Position numbers and translations under genes: made by a program
Part shown: piece by piece, positions 1 to 6,433 of the stretch
Numbering within the stretch: the first letter of the stretch is position 1
Layout: each line of letters starts with the position of its first letter
Assembly (NCBI GenBank): GCA_051881895.1
Contig: JBJEQT010000030.1
Location: forward strand, 1 to 20,311
DNA from: UBA3818 sp051881895
GTDB lineage: Bacteria > Bacillota > Clostridia > Oscillospirales > Ruminococcaceae
Direction of reading: 5' to 3'
DNA: 20,311 nucleotides
The notes under the pieces: model-generated
The model's input: only the letters and a program-made list of their open reading frames with translations
Told to the model about the DNA's origin: nothing
Databases searched by the model: none

Positions 1-365
1 TCCAATAATGCACGGACAGACGCCAACGCACCGCCAAAAAGGAGAGCGCTCTTCCAATTGACTTTAATCAGAAAAAAGCTTAATAAACTGATGGCTACAC
101 AGCCGCAAAGCAGCAGCAAGCCATTAAAGCCAAACAGCGACCGGCTTCCCAAGTCGCAGAGCAGCCCACTGAGCGAACCGAAAATAGCGGCAGGAACGAC
201 ATCTTCACACATGGAAACCGCTACCGCAAACGGAATCACCCAAATGGGCCGGATCCCGAACAAAGAAAAAAAACTGGCGGTTGTTTGCATTGCGTATAGG
301 ATAAATAATATTAAGATATACGAAAAGTATTTTATCGAGGTCCAAATCTGCTTTTTCCGAATCAT
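1..365 (-). CDS. mreD: Rod shape-determining protein MreD, partial (C-terminus beyond window)
   Basis: This is the first 121 codons of a small, very hydrophobic protein, read from ATG at 365. Reading on from MIRKKQIWTS, I see a first membrane segment at about residues 12-30 (YFSYILILFILYA), then alternating hydrophobic stretches and a GSLSGLLCDLGS loop, which is the pattern of MreD. MreD is an integral membrane partner of MreC and MreB in the elongasome, which directs lateral wall synthesis. The start ATG overlaps the mreC stop codon in an ATGA tetranucleotide, so the two genes are almost certainly translationally coupled. The identity rests on hydrophobicity, on position after mreB and mreC, and on the loop motif; MreD is poorly conserved in sequence, so context carries much of the weight. 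The reading frame is open to the window edge. Confidence 0.85.
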   Translation of the reverse strand, partial: MIRKKQIWTSIKYFSYILILFILYAMQTTASFFSLFGIRPIWVIPFAVAVSMCEDVVPAAIFGSLSGLLCDLGSRSLFGFNGLLLLCGCVAISLLSFFLIKVNWKSALLFGGALASVRALL

Positions 366-1303
366 TGGCCAGCCTCCACCGAAGAGGAATCTTCCTCAGC
401 AGCATTGCTGTCTGCGCCGGATTCCGATTGCTTTTCTTCCGTTTGGCCCAAATCTTCTCCAATCAGAATGCCCTGCCCTTCAAAAGATGTAATCACAAAA
501 ACATCCTTTGCATCGTTCACAGAAGCAAACGGTTCCACCACCGCATAGAGGGAAACCCCGTGGTCTTCCTGCCGGATCTCTTTTATCGTACCGATTTTCA
601 ATCCTTTGGGAAAAATATTCCCGCCGGAAGTAAGAATCATATCGCCAATGGCCGCGCCGCTGTCCCTGGGCAGATAGGTCATTTTGCATTGCCCTTCCTG
701 CGCCAGATCCACCGCGCCGACCACAATGCCGGTATCCCGCGTACGGGATATATAGGCGCCTATGTTCAGGCTCGGGTCATAAATGGTAATGACCCTGGAG
801 TAGGTTAACCCCACCTCTTCAATCACGCCGATCAGCCCGTCTGAAGTAATGACCGGGTCCCGTTTGTCAACGCCTTGAAGAGTTCCTTTATCAATGATAA
901 AACTTCCAAACTGGCTGTTGGCATCGCGGCCGATCACCATAGCCGGGCAAAATTCGAAATCGGAATTTTGCTCTTTGATATCCAAAAATTTCTGGTACAG
1001 CTTGTTTTCGTTTTTGATCGACTCATAATCGACCATTTGATCCCGCAGCTGCCGGACCTCTTCTTTCAGCTGTTCGTTTTCCTCCCGCAGCTGCTCGGTG
1101 CGCAAATGGCCCTGAAGCATATTGTTCACACCGGAGGAGATTTCCGCCGCAGCCTTTTGGAATGGGTACGCGATCGCCCCGATCGCCCTCTGCGTGAAAA
1201 TGGCAATGCCTTCTGTATAGGCCGCCCGCAACATAAAAGCGCACATCAGCACGGCAAGCCCTAAAATGACCTTGAATGTCTTTGTTTTAAAAAAATCTTT
1301 TAT
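362..1303 (-). CDS. mreC: Rod shape-determining protein MreC, apparent ATA start
   Basis: This bitopic membrane protein links cytoplasmic MreB to the periplasmic-side wall synthases. Counting from the ATA at 1303, it has 313 residues. The N-terminus is a short basic stretch (KDFFKTKTFK) followed by one membrane helix at about residues 11-28. A coiled coil rich in E, Q and L follows at about 67-107, then the beta-rich MreC core (VIGRDANSQFGSF, LIGVIEEVG, GDMILTSGG, FPKGLKIGTI), and an acidic, low-complexity C-terminal tail. No ATG, GTG or TTG lies in frame between the upstream stop at 1346-1348 and GTG at 1252, but AGGAGG (1312-1317) sits 8 bases before the ATA. Starting at GTG 1252 would remove about half of the membrane helix. 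A one-base error in the T7 run at 1289-1295 is an alternative. The gene function is secure; the start is not. The stop overlaps mreD by 4 bases. Confidence 0.9.
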   Translation of the reverse strand: MKDFFKTKTFKVILGLAVLMCAFMLRAAYTEGIAIFTQRAIGAIAYPFQKAAAEISSGVNNMLQGHLRTEQLREENEQLKEEVRQLRDQMVDYESIKNENKLYQKFLDIKEQNSDFEFCPAMVIGRDANSQFGSFIIDKGTLQGVDKRDPVITSDGLIGVIEEVGLTYSRVITIYDPSLNIGAYISRTRDTGIVVGAVDLAQEGQCKMTYLPRDSGAAIGDMILTSGGNIFPKGLKIGTIKEIRQEDHGVSLYAVVEPFASVNDAKDVFVITSFEGQGILIGEDLGQTEEKQSESGADSNAAEEDSSSVEAGQ

Positions 1304-1350
1304 GACCCATCCCTCCTTTGCTGTCTTTTTCCATTCCGCTGCAAATCAAA

Positions 1351-1375
1351 GAAAAAGCGGCCATGGGCCGCTTTT
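1351..1375 (-). terminator. Intrinsic terminator between mreB and mreC
   Basis: A perfect 10-bp stem AAAAGCGGCC / GGCCGCTTTT with a 3-base loop lies about 100 bases after the mreB stop. On the minus strand it is followed by a U-rich tract (the stem ends in TTTT, then TCTTTG). No obvious new promoter lies between this hairpin and mreC, so it probably acts as a partial terminator that makes mreB mRNA more abundant than mreCD mRNA. The structure is visible; the partial read-through is inferred. Confidence 0.7.
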
Positions 1376-1476
1376 CCCCCTGCCCCGCCCAACGGGAAAA
1401 ATTCCATGCCAAGCCGGCATAAAATAGGGGAAACACGGCTGCCACCGCCGCAAAATACACCGTCCAAACAAGAAGA

Positions 1477-2496
1477 TTAACCGCGCCGGTCGTCCTCCGC
1501 CAAGACATCACGCAGCTTCTCCAGATTCTCCAGTACCGTACCGGCGCCATCCGCAACACAGTCCAGCGGACGCTCCGCAACATATACCGGCATGCCGGTC
1601 TCTTTGGTGATCAACTGGTCCAAGCCTTTGAGCAGCGCGCCGCCGCCGGTCAGCGTAATGCCGTGATCGATGATATCCGCCGACAGCTCCGGAGGGGTCC
1701 GCTCCAATGTGGTCTTAATCGCATCCATGACCAGCTCCAGCGGGTCAGCCAGCGCTTCCCGGATCTCATACGGCTCGACCATAATATTTTTCGGAAGGCC
1801 GTCCACCAGGTTGCGGCCTTTGATCTCCATCGGCGCCTCGCCCTCATAGGGGAACGCCGATCCGATCTGAATTTTCACATCCTCCGCGGTGCGCTCGCCG
1901 ATCAGCAGATTGTATTTCTTTTTGATGTATTGAATAATGGAAGAGTCGAACTCGTCGCCGCCGACGCGCACCGAACGAGCCGCCACGATGCCGCCCAAGG
2001 AAATGACCGCCACTTCGCTGGTGCCGCCGCCGATGTCCACGACCATGCTGCCGGTTGCTTCCGCCACAGGCAGACCCGCGCCGATGGCCGCCGCCATTGG
2101 CTCTTCAATAATGGAAACATATTTCGCGCCCGCTTTCTGGGTCGCCTCTTTTACTGCGCGGCGCTCCACCTCGGTAACGCCGGACGGGATGCAGATGACC
2201 ACCCGGGGACGTACAAAAATCGAATTGCCCAACGCTTTTTTGATAAAAAGCTGCAGCATGCTGGTCGTGATGTCAAAGTCGGCGATTACACCGTCTTTCA
2301 GCGGGCGAACCGCAACGATGGAACCAGGCGTTCTGCCGATGACGTCTTTGGCTTCCTGTCCGACAAATTTAACCGAGTCGCTGCGCACATCCACCGCCAC
2401 GACCGACGGCTCCCGCATGATGATGCCTTTCCCTTTCATAAAAATCAAGGTATTTGCCGTGCCCAGGTCAATGCCGATGTCTTTTGTAAAAAACAC
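1477..2496 (-). CDS. mreB: Rod shape-determining protein MreB
   Basis: This is the actin-like ATPase that forms membrane-associated filaments and positions the lateral wall synthesis machinery. The 339 residues match the family's usual length. The phosphate-1 loop is DLGTANTLIF at residues 10-19, the connecting IIEEPMAAAIGAG is at 129-141, phosphate-2 is VVDIGGGTSEVAV at 152-164, and the adenosine motif is GITLTGGGALLKG at 279-291. The start is GTG at 2496: AGGGGG lies about 8 bases upstream and the reading MFFTKDIGIDLGT is typical, with no ATG nearby. A strong promoter precedes it by about 140 bases. Together with mreC and mreD downstream this is the standard cell-shape cluster, although an intrinsic hairpin separates mreB from mreC. 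Identification is essentially certain. Confidence 0.97.
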   Translation of the reverse strand: MFFTKDIGIDLGTANTLIFMKGKGIIMREPSVVAVDVRSDSVKFVGQEAKDVIGRTPGSIVAVRPLKDGVIADFDITTSMLQLFIKKALGNSIFVRPRVVICIPSGVTEVERRAVKEATQKAGAKYVSIIEEPMAAAIGAGLPVAEATGSMVVDIGGGTSEVAVISLGGIVAARSVRVGGDEFDSSIIQYIKKKYNLLIGERTAEDVKIQIGSAFPYEGEAPMEIKGRNLVDGLPKNIMVEPYEIREALADPLELVMDAIKTTLERTPPELSADIIDHGITLTGGGALLKGLDQLITKETGMPVYVAERPLDCVADGAGTVLENLEKLRDVLAEDDRRG

Positions 2497-2635
2497 GATT
2501 GCGTCCCCCTTTGATATTCCTCGTTTATTCTAAATCCGCGCGTGCACATGGATAAAAATCCTGTTCTGCCCATATCCTCTTATCTGAAACCACGGCAATA
2601 CCGCTTTGCGCGATAAAACGCCGCATATCAAAAAT

Positions 2636-2664
2636 ATTATACCCGCTCGCATTCGATTTCTCAA
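2636..2664 (-). promoter_or_regulatory. Sigma-A-type promoter for mreB
   Basis: On the minus strand TTGAGA (2659-2664) and TATAAT (2636-2641) are separated by exactly 17 bases. Five of six -35 bases and all six -10 bases match the housekeeping consensus. Transcription would start near 2629, giving a leader of about 130 bases before the mreB GTG. That leader contains a 33-codon open frame whose ATG (2626) would lie almost at the 5' end of the RNA. Positions 2497-2893 contain no other gene that I can support, only this promoter and the terminator of the upstream unit. Confidence 0.8.
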
Positions 2665-2800
2665 CCTGTCGCGCGGAAATTTTTTCTGAATTTTCGGGAT
2701 TTTCTTTGGCTGCGCGGCGCTTTTGGGAAAAATTTTTGTTTTGGCGCGCGCCAGCCGCACAAAAGCGGGATCGCCGCAATCCCTCCGTTGCCCGGCCTCA

Positions 2801-2858
2801 TAAAAAAAGAACCGGTGCGCCTTCCCAAACGTTACAGGGGAAGCGCGCGCCGGTTTTC
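2801..2858 (-). terminator. Intrinsic terminator after the epimerase-like gene
   Basis: A long hairpin pairs AACCGG, GCGC and CTTCCC in the 5' arm with GGGAAG, GCGC and CCGGTT in the 3' arm, with one mismatch and one bulged base. On the minus strand it ends in CTTTTTTTAT. It starts about 35 bases after the stop at 2894 and ends transcription of the esterase/epimerase unit. The plus strand also has a T-run after the stem, so it may work in both directions. Confidence 0.8.
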
Positions 2859-2893
2859 ATTTTTTTAAAAAATCTGCGGACCTGTTCTGATTG

Positions 2894-3766
2894 TTACCCG
2901 ATTTGAATCCGGTAATCCGCCCGGAACACCTGCCCGGGAGATATGCAGTTGCCGTATTCCCGCTGGGTCAAATCGCCGGAAAAATCTTGTGCGTCGCACC
3001 GGCCGTACCACGGTTCAATGCAGACAAACGGCGCATTCTTGCCGGCCGGGGACCAGACGCCAAACAGCGGCGCGTCAAATTCCACCGTCACAAACGGCTT
3101 TTTTTCCCCATCGGCCAGCCAGACCCGGCCGGTCTGCTTTCCTTCGACGATGAGCGCGTCCCGGTCGAACAGGCCGGGATACAGGCGGAAAAGGCCGTTT
3201 TGCAGCGGGAGGGTATGGGTCTGCTGCGTTACCAGCCCCTGCCCGTTCAGCAGACGGTAAGAAAGGTCTCCGGGCAGATCAAAGCCCAGATAGCATCCGT
3301 CCATCCCTCCACCGCAAGGCGGGCAAAGGAACGCCGGATGCGCGCCGATGGAAAAGTACAGATCCTTTTGTTCCGACGGATTTCGCACCTCCCACAGCAC
3401 ACGGACCGTGTTCTGCTCCAGTCGGTAACCGATGTCCAGTACAAAGGCGAACGGGTATTTGGCAAGGGTCTCTTCATCCGACTCTAACCGGAACCAGATT
3501 TCATCCTCTTTCTGTTTCAGCAGGCAAAACGTCATATCCCGGGCAAAGCCATGCTGCCCCATCGGATAGGTTTTTCCTTCATAAACAAAAGCTTTCTCTT
3601 TTAAGCTTCCCACAAAAGGGAACAGAACTGGTGCGCTGCGCCCCCAGTAAGCGGGATTCGCGTCGAACAGGTATTCGGTTCCCGCCGCGTCCTTTATCGA
3701 GCAAAGCTCTGCGCCGGCATCCTTCACCCCTACTGTCAGGCAGCTATTTTGTATGGTGTAAATCAT
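2894..3766 (-). CDS. Aldose 1-epimerase (galactose mutarotase-like, LacX type)
   Basis: This 290-residue cytoplasmic protein belongs to the galactose mutarotase-like superfamily and resembles the LacX-type group, whose members interconvert anomers of hexoses or sugar phosphates. The N-terminal strand region (MIYTIQNSCLTVGV) and GAELCSI fit the family. QHGFARD at 71-77 carries His72, FSIGAHPAF at 138-146 carries His143, and CIEPWYG at 249-255 carries the likely catalytic base Glu251. All three expected active-site residues are therefore present. The ATG at 3766 has AAAGGA 8 bases upstream and lies 4 bases from the stop of the esterase gene, so the two are co-transcribed. No other sugar gene is nearby, so the substrate cannot be inferred. 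Confidence 0.88.
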   Translation of the reverse strand: MIYTIQNSCLTVGVKDAGAELCSIKDAAGTEYLFDANPAYWGRSAPVLFPFVGSLKEKAFVYEGKTYPMGQHGFARDMTFCLLKQKEDEIWFRLESDEETLAKYPFAFVLDIGYRLEQNTVRVLWEVRNPSEQKDLYFSIGAHPAFLCPPCGGGMDGCYLGFDLPGDLSYRLLNGQGLVTQQTHTLPLQNGLFRLYPGLFDRDALIVEGKQTGRVWLADGEKKPFVTVEFDAPLFGVWSPAGKNAPFVCIEPWYGRCDAQDFSGDLTQREYGNCISPGQVFRADYRIQIG

Positions 3767-3770
3767 CAGA

Positions 3771-4616
3771 TCAGTCCTTTCTCTCTTCGGGCATAACCGG
3801 GCCGTGCCGCAGCGGCAGCCATCCGCTGATGGCCTTGCGCAGGCTCAGATCCCAAAAATCCCATTCATGCCGGTAACCCGGCACCTCTTCATAAAAAACA
3901 TCACAGCCCAAATCGGTCAGAAAATCGACTGCTTTTCTCGTGCGTTCCAACGCTAAAGCATCCTCGCCGCCGCAGGTGAAAAACATTCGGGGCAGGGCAG
4001 TCCCGTTTTCCATGTGGCGTTTGGCCTGGGCATACGCGTCAAACCGAGAACCGGAAAAAGAGCGCAGATCGCCGTAAAAATCAGAAATATCCGGAAGCGC
4101 CGGGCTCGTCTTTATCCGGCGGCGGGCAAATTCCTCCAGGTTTTCTCCGCTTCGCGCGGCGCCGGACATCATCAGCGCGGCGGCAAACCGCTGCGGATAG
4201 GTCAGGGCAATTTTCATCGCGCCGTTGGCCCCCATGGACAGCCCCGCCACAAAGGTATCTTCCCGCCGGTCGGAAATGGGGAACAGGGTCTTCAGTACCA
4301 GCGGCAGCTCCTCAGTGATCCAGGTAAAATATTGGGGTCCCTGCCGGTAGTCCGCATAGTCCGAGTTGGCCGCGGCGGGCATGACCACCGCCAGCTTGTG
4401 CTCATCCGCGTACCGGACTATATTGGTAAAGTGCAGATAGTCCGTTTCGTCTCCGTAGGTGCCGTGCAGCAGATACATCAGCTGATAGCCCATCCCAGGC
4501 CGGTAGACTTCTTTGCCCGATACCATTTCGTCATAGGTCATGGTAGGCAGGATCACCGTAATATTGGTCTGCCGTCCCAGGCTTTTGGAAAGCAGGTTCA
4601 TCCGAATAACCGCCAT
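3771..4616 (-). CDS. Esterase D / tributyrin esterase-like alpha/beta hydrolase
   Basis: This 281-residue serine hydrolase is of the putative-esterase (esterase D, antigen 85-like) group. YLLHGTYGDETDY at about 48-60 supplies the oxyanion loop. The nucleophile elbow GLSMGANGAM (125-134) gives Ser127, CGGEDAL gives a likely Asp219, and PGYRHEWDFWD gives His250, so a full Ser-Asp-His triad can be placed. No signal peptide is visible, which points to a cytoplasmic enzyme. Known relatives cleave short-chain acyl esters, feruloyl or acetyl groups on sugars, or S-formylglutathione. Pairing with an aldose-epimerase-like gene 4 bases downstream hints at a role with acylated sugars, but this is inference. 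The ATG at 4616 follows GGGAGGG. It is the first gene of the two-gene unit. Confidence 0.88.
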   Translation of the reverse strand: MAVIRMNLLSKSLGRQTNITVILPTMTYDEMVSGKEVYRPGMGYQLMYLLHGTYGDETDYLHFTNIVRYADEHKLAVVMPAAANSDYADYRQGPQYFTWITEELPLVLKTLFPISDRREDTFVAGLSMGANGAMKIALTYPQRFAAALMMSGAARSGENLEEFARRRIKTSPALPDISDFYGDLRSFSGSRFDAYAQAKRHMENGTALPRMFFTCGGEDALALERTRKAVDFLTDLGCDVFYEEVPGYRHEWDFWDLSLRKAISGWLPLRHGPVMPEERKD

Positions 4617-4640
4617 AAAATCCCTCCCGTCGTTTTTTCC

Positions 4641-4668
4641 ATTGTACCATATTTATCGCCCCGTGTAA
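4641..4668 (-). promoter_or_regulatory. Possible promoter for the esterase/epimerase unit
   Basis: TACAAT at 4641-4646 (minus strand) is a good -10 box about 25 bases before the esterase ATG. The best -35 is weak (TTACAC at 4663-4668, 16-base spacer). It lies directly after the terminator of the rRNA methyltransferase gene, the expected place for a new promoter. Confidence 0.45.
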
Positions 4669-4670
4669 GC

Positions 4671-4698
4671 AAAAAACGGGGACAAAGCCCCGTTTTTT
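4671..4698 (-). terminator. Intrinsic terminator after the RlmI-like gene
   Basis: A perfect 11-bp stem AAAAAACGGGG / CCCCGTTTTTT with a 6-base loop begins 2 bases after the stop codon at 4701. On the minus strand the stem itself ends in six T residues. The mirror structure could also stop transcription on the plus strand. Confidence 0.88.
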
Positions 4699-4700
4699 CG

Positions 4701-5924
4701 CTATACCACCTGGAACAGGTAAAATTTCAGATAATTGGTTTCCGGTACGTTCCACAAAATCGGATGGTCCGGGGCCTGCTGGCGCGCCTCGATCTGCCGC
4801 AGGGAAACTTTTGCGTCGAACGCCGCGGCCCGCAGCATCCTGCAGAAAAGCTCCTCGGTCATAAAGTGGGAGCAGGAACAGGTGGCCAGATACCCGCCGC
4901 GGGGCAAAAGCTTCATCGCCCGCAGATTGATCTCCTTATAGCCCCGCATCGCCGCGTCCACCGTCTGATGGGACTTGGTAAAGGCCGGCGGGTCCAAAAT
5001 AATATAGTCATAAGGATGCCCGGACAAAGAGGGAAGCAGGTCGAATACATTGGCCGTTTCAAAACTCATATTCGCTTCCAGCCCATTCAGGCGGGCATTG
5101 TGCCGGGCCATTTCCACCGCCTCTTTGGAAATGTCCACCGCGTGTACATGCGCGGCCCCGGCCTTTGCCGCATTGAGCGCAAAGGAACCGGTGTGGGTAA
5201 AGCAATCCAGCACCCGCTTTCCCGGGGCCAGAGCGGCCGCCGCCCGGCGGTTGTATTTCTGATCCAGAAAGAAACCGGTTTTTTGGCCGTTTTCAAAGTC
5301 CACCGCGTACCGGATCCCGTTTTCGGTGATCTGTGTTTCGGTACTGTCCGGAACCGGGAGCCCCTCCAGCGGGAAAAAGCCCTTGTTTTCCTCCATTCCC
5401 TCCAGCTTCCGGATGGCCACATCGTTTCGTTCGTAGATACCCCGGATCGTCTGGCCGTCCTCTGTCAGCAGGCGGTAAAGCTCTTCAAACAGCATCGGCT
5501 TTTGCTTTTCCATCCCCAACGACAAGGTTTGCGTCACCAGAATGTCCCCAAACCGGTCCACGGTAAGGCCGGGAAACAGGTCCGCTTCCCCAAAGATCAG
5601 GCGGCAGCAGCCGATATCCTCACCCATGACTGTTTTGCGATACTCCCAGGCGTGCTGCAGCCGCCGACGGAAAAAGTCCCGGTCGAAGCGGTCGTTGGCA
5701 TTGGTGGAGATCACGCGGATGCGGATCTTGGAGTGGCTGTTATAGAACCCTGCGCCAAGGTACCGGCCTTTTGGGCTGGTCACCTCCACCAAGCCGCCGT
5801 CCTCGCAGGGAGCATCCAGCGAAACGACCTCTGTATCGTACACCCAGGGATGCCCTTCCCGCAGATGGGCCTCGCCTTTTTTGGTAATCTGCGCTTTTAT
5901 GAGATTTCTGGCATCAGACGCCAT
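4701..5924 (-). CDS. 23S rRNA (cytosine-C5) methyltransferase, RlmI-like
   Basis: This 407-residue class I SAM-dependent RNA methyltransferase has an N-terminal PUA-type RNA-binding domain (about 1-75; HPWVYDTEV and GLGAGFYN-like turns) and a C-terminal Rossmann domain. GQKTGFFLDQ at 213-222 is the family signature. Motif I is LDCFTHTGSFALNA (239-252), the acidic ribose contact is VDIS (263-266), motif IV is LDPPAF (310-315), and CSCSHF (349-354) is the late motif. RlmI in Escherichia coli methylates C1962 of 23S rRNA with SAM; the exact target here is inferred by family. The ATG at 5924 has GGAGGAG 4 bases upstream. The upstream DUF3795 gene ends 25 bases away, so both are probably on one transcript, which ends at the hairpin 2 bases after the stop. 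Confidence 0.92.
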   Translation of the reverse strand: MASDARNLIKAQITKKGEAHLREGHPWVYDTEVVSLDAPCEDGGLVEVTSPKGRYLGAGFYNSHSKIRIRVISTNANDRFDRDFFRRRLQHAWEYRKTVMGEDIGCCRLIFGEADLFPGLTVDRFGDILVTQTLSLGMEKQKPMLFEELYRLLTEDGQTIRGIYERNDVAIRKLEGMEENKGFFPLEGLPVPDSTETQITENGIRYAVDFENGQKTGFFLDQKYNRRAAAALAPGKRVLDCFTHTGSFALNAAKAGAAHVHAVDISKEAVEMARHNARLNGLEANMSFETANVFDLLPSLSGHPYDYIILDPPAFTKSHQTVDAAMRGYKEINLRAMKLLPRGGYLATCSCSHFMTEELFCRMLRAAAFDAKVSLRQIEARQQAPDHPILWNVPETNYLKFYLFQVV

Positions 5925-5949
5925 GGAACTCCTCCTTTTTCTTTGTTTT

Positions 5950-6288
5950 TCACGGCTTTTCCCGGTGCTGATCCAGCCAAATTCTGCTGGCGCTGTCCGG
6001 TGGGATATGCTGTTTCAGATAATCGCAGGGGTATGATTCGCAGGCGCCGCAATGGGGCAGCCCCTTTTTTGAGGCGCATGCCCGAATCACGCATCCCCGG
6101 CAGAAGACTGCCAGACGATCCGGTTGCGCTTTGCACCCCTCGCAGAAAATATCCGCAGCCGAAAGGGGCTGCGCAAAGGTGGTATAACGCCGGGCGAGCG
6201 CCTCTTTCGCAGCCTCGTCCGCATGGGCGCCCGCCTGATAGATCGGGCAGCCGTCACAGAAATATCCGCAGTACGCGGGGCCCTCCAT
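5950..6288 (-). CDS. DUF3795 cysteine-rich putative zinc-binding protein
   Basis: This small protein of 112 residues has 11 cysteines arranged as CGYFCDGC (7-14), CEGC (49-52), CRGC (63-66), C71, then CGAC (80-83) and C88. The N-terminal YCG..C..CP motif is characteristic of DUF3795, a family of unknown function that is common in anaerobes. The spacing suggests one or two zinc sites or an iron-sulfur site; the sequence alone cannot distinguish them. There is no signal peptide, so it is cytoplasmic. AGAGG lies about 7 bases before the ATG at 6288, and a -10-like TATGAT sits about 40 bases upstream. It is followed after 25 bases by the rRNA methyltransferase gene. The family call is sound; the function is unknown. 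Confidence 0.82.
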   Translation of the reverse strand: MEGPAYCGYFCDGCPIYQAGAHADEAAKEALARRYTTFAQPLSAADIFCEGCKAQPDRLAVFCRGCVIRACASKKGLPHCGACESYPCDYLKQHIPPDSASRIWLDQHREKP

Positions 6289-6324
6289 TCAGACACCTCT
6301 TTCCCGGAAAAATTCTTCTGCGTT

Positions 6325-6353
6325 ATCATAGCACATTTTAGATGGAAAATGAA
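6325..6353 (-). promoter_or_regulatory. Possible promoter for the DUF3795-rlmI unit
   Basis: On the minus strand TATGAT (6325-6330) is preceded at 17 bases by TTCATT (6348-6353). The -10 is good (5 of 6) and the -35 is weak. It lies between the preceding terminator and the DUF3795 start, about 37 bases before the ATG. Confidence 0.5.
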
Positions 6354-6392
6354 GCGGTGCCAAGAGAAAAGGATGATCAGGGCCTGTCCTGC

Positions 6393-6432
6393 AGAAAAAA
6401 TGATCAAAGGCCCCGCTTTCAGCGGGGCCTTT
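6393..6432 (-). terminator. Intrinsic terminator after the YfhO-family gene
   Basis: A perfect 12-bp stem AAAGGCCCCGCT / AGCGGGGCCTTT with a 3-base loop starts immediately after the stop at 6434. On the minus strand the stem ends in TTT, then GATCA and a T6 run. The plus-strand tail (TTTTTT directly after the stem) is actually the better U-tract, so the element may be bidirectional. Confidence 0.75.
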
Positions 6433-6433
6433 T

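Noticed and set aside
1287..1583. A 98-codon minus-strand frame with a hydrophobic segment between mreB and mreC
   Set aside because: Its first part overlaps mreB in another frame, no ribosome site precedes a short internal start, and its last part runs through the mreB-mreC terminator hairpin and the mreC ribosome site. The hydrophobic stretch is probably chance.
4014..6341. A 775-codon open frame on the plus strand
   Set aside because: It is wholly antisense to the esterase, RlmI-like and DUF3795 genes, which have clear family motifs. Long antisense frames are common in GC-rich coding DNA, and it has no ribosome site and no recognisable domain.
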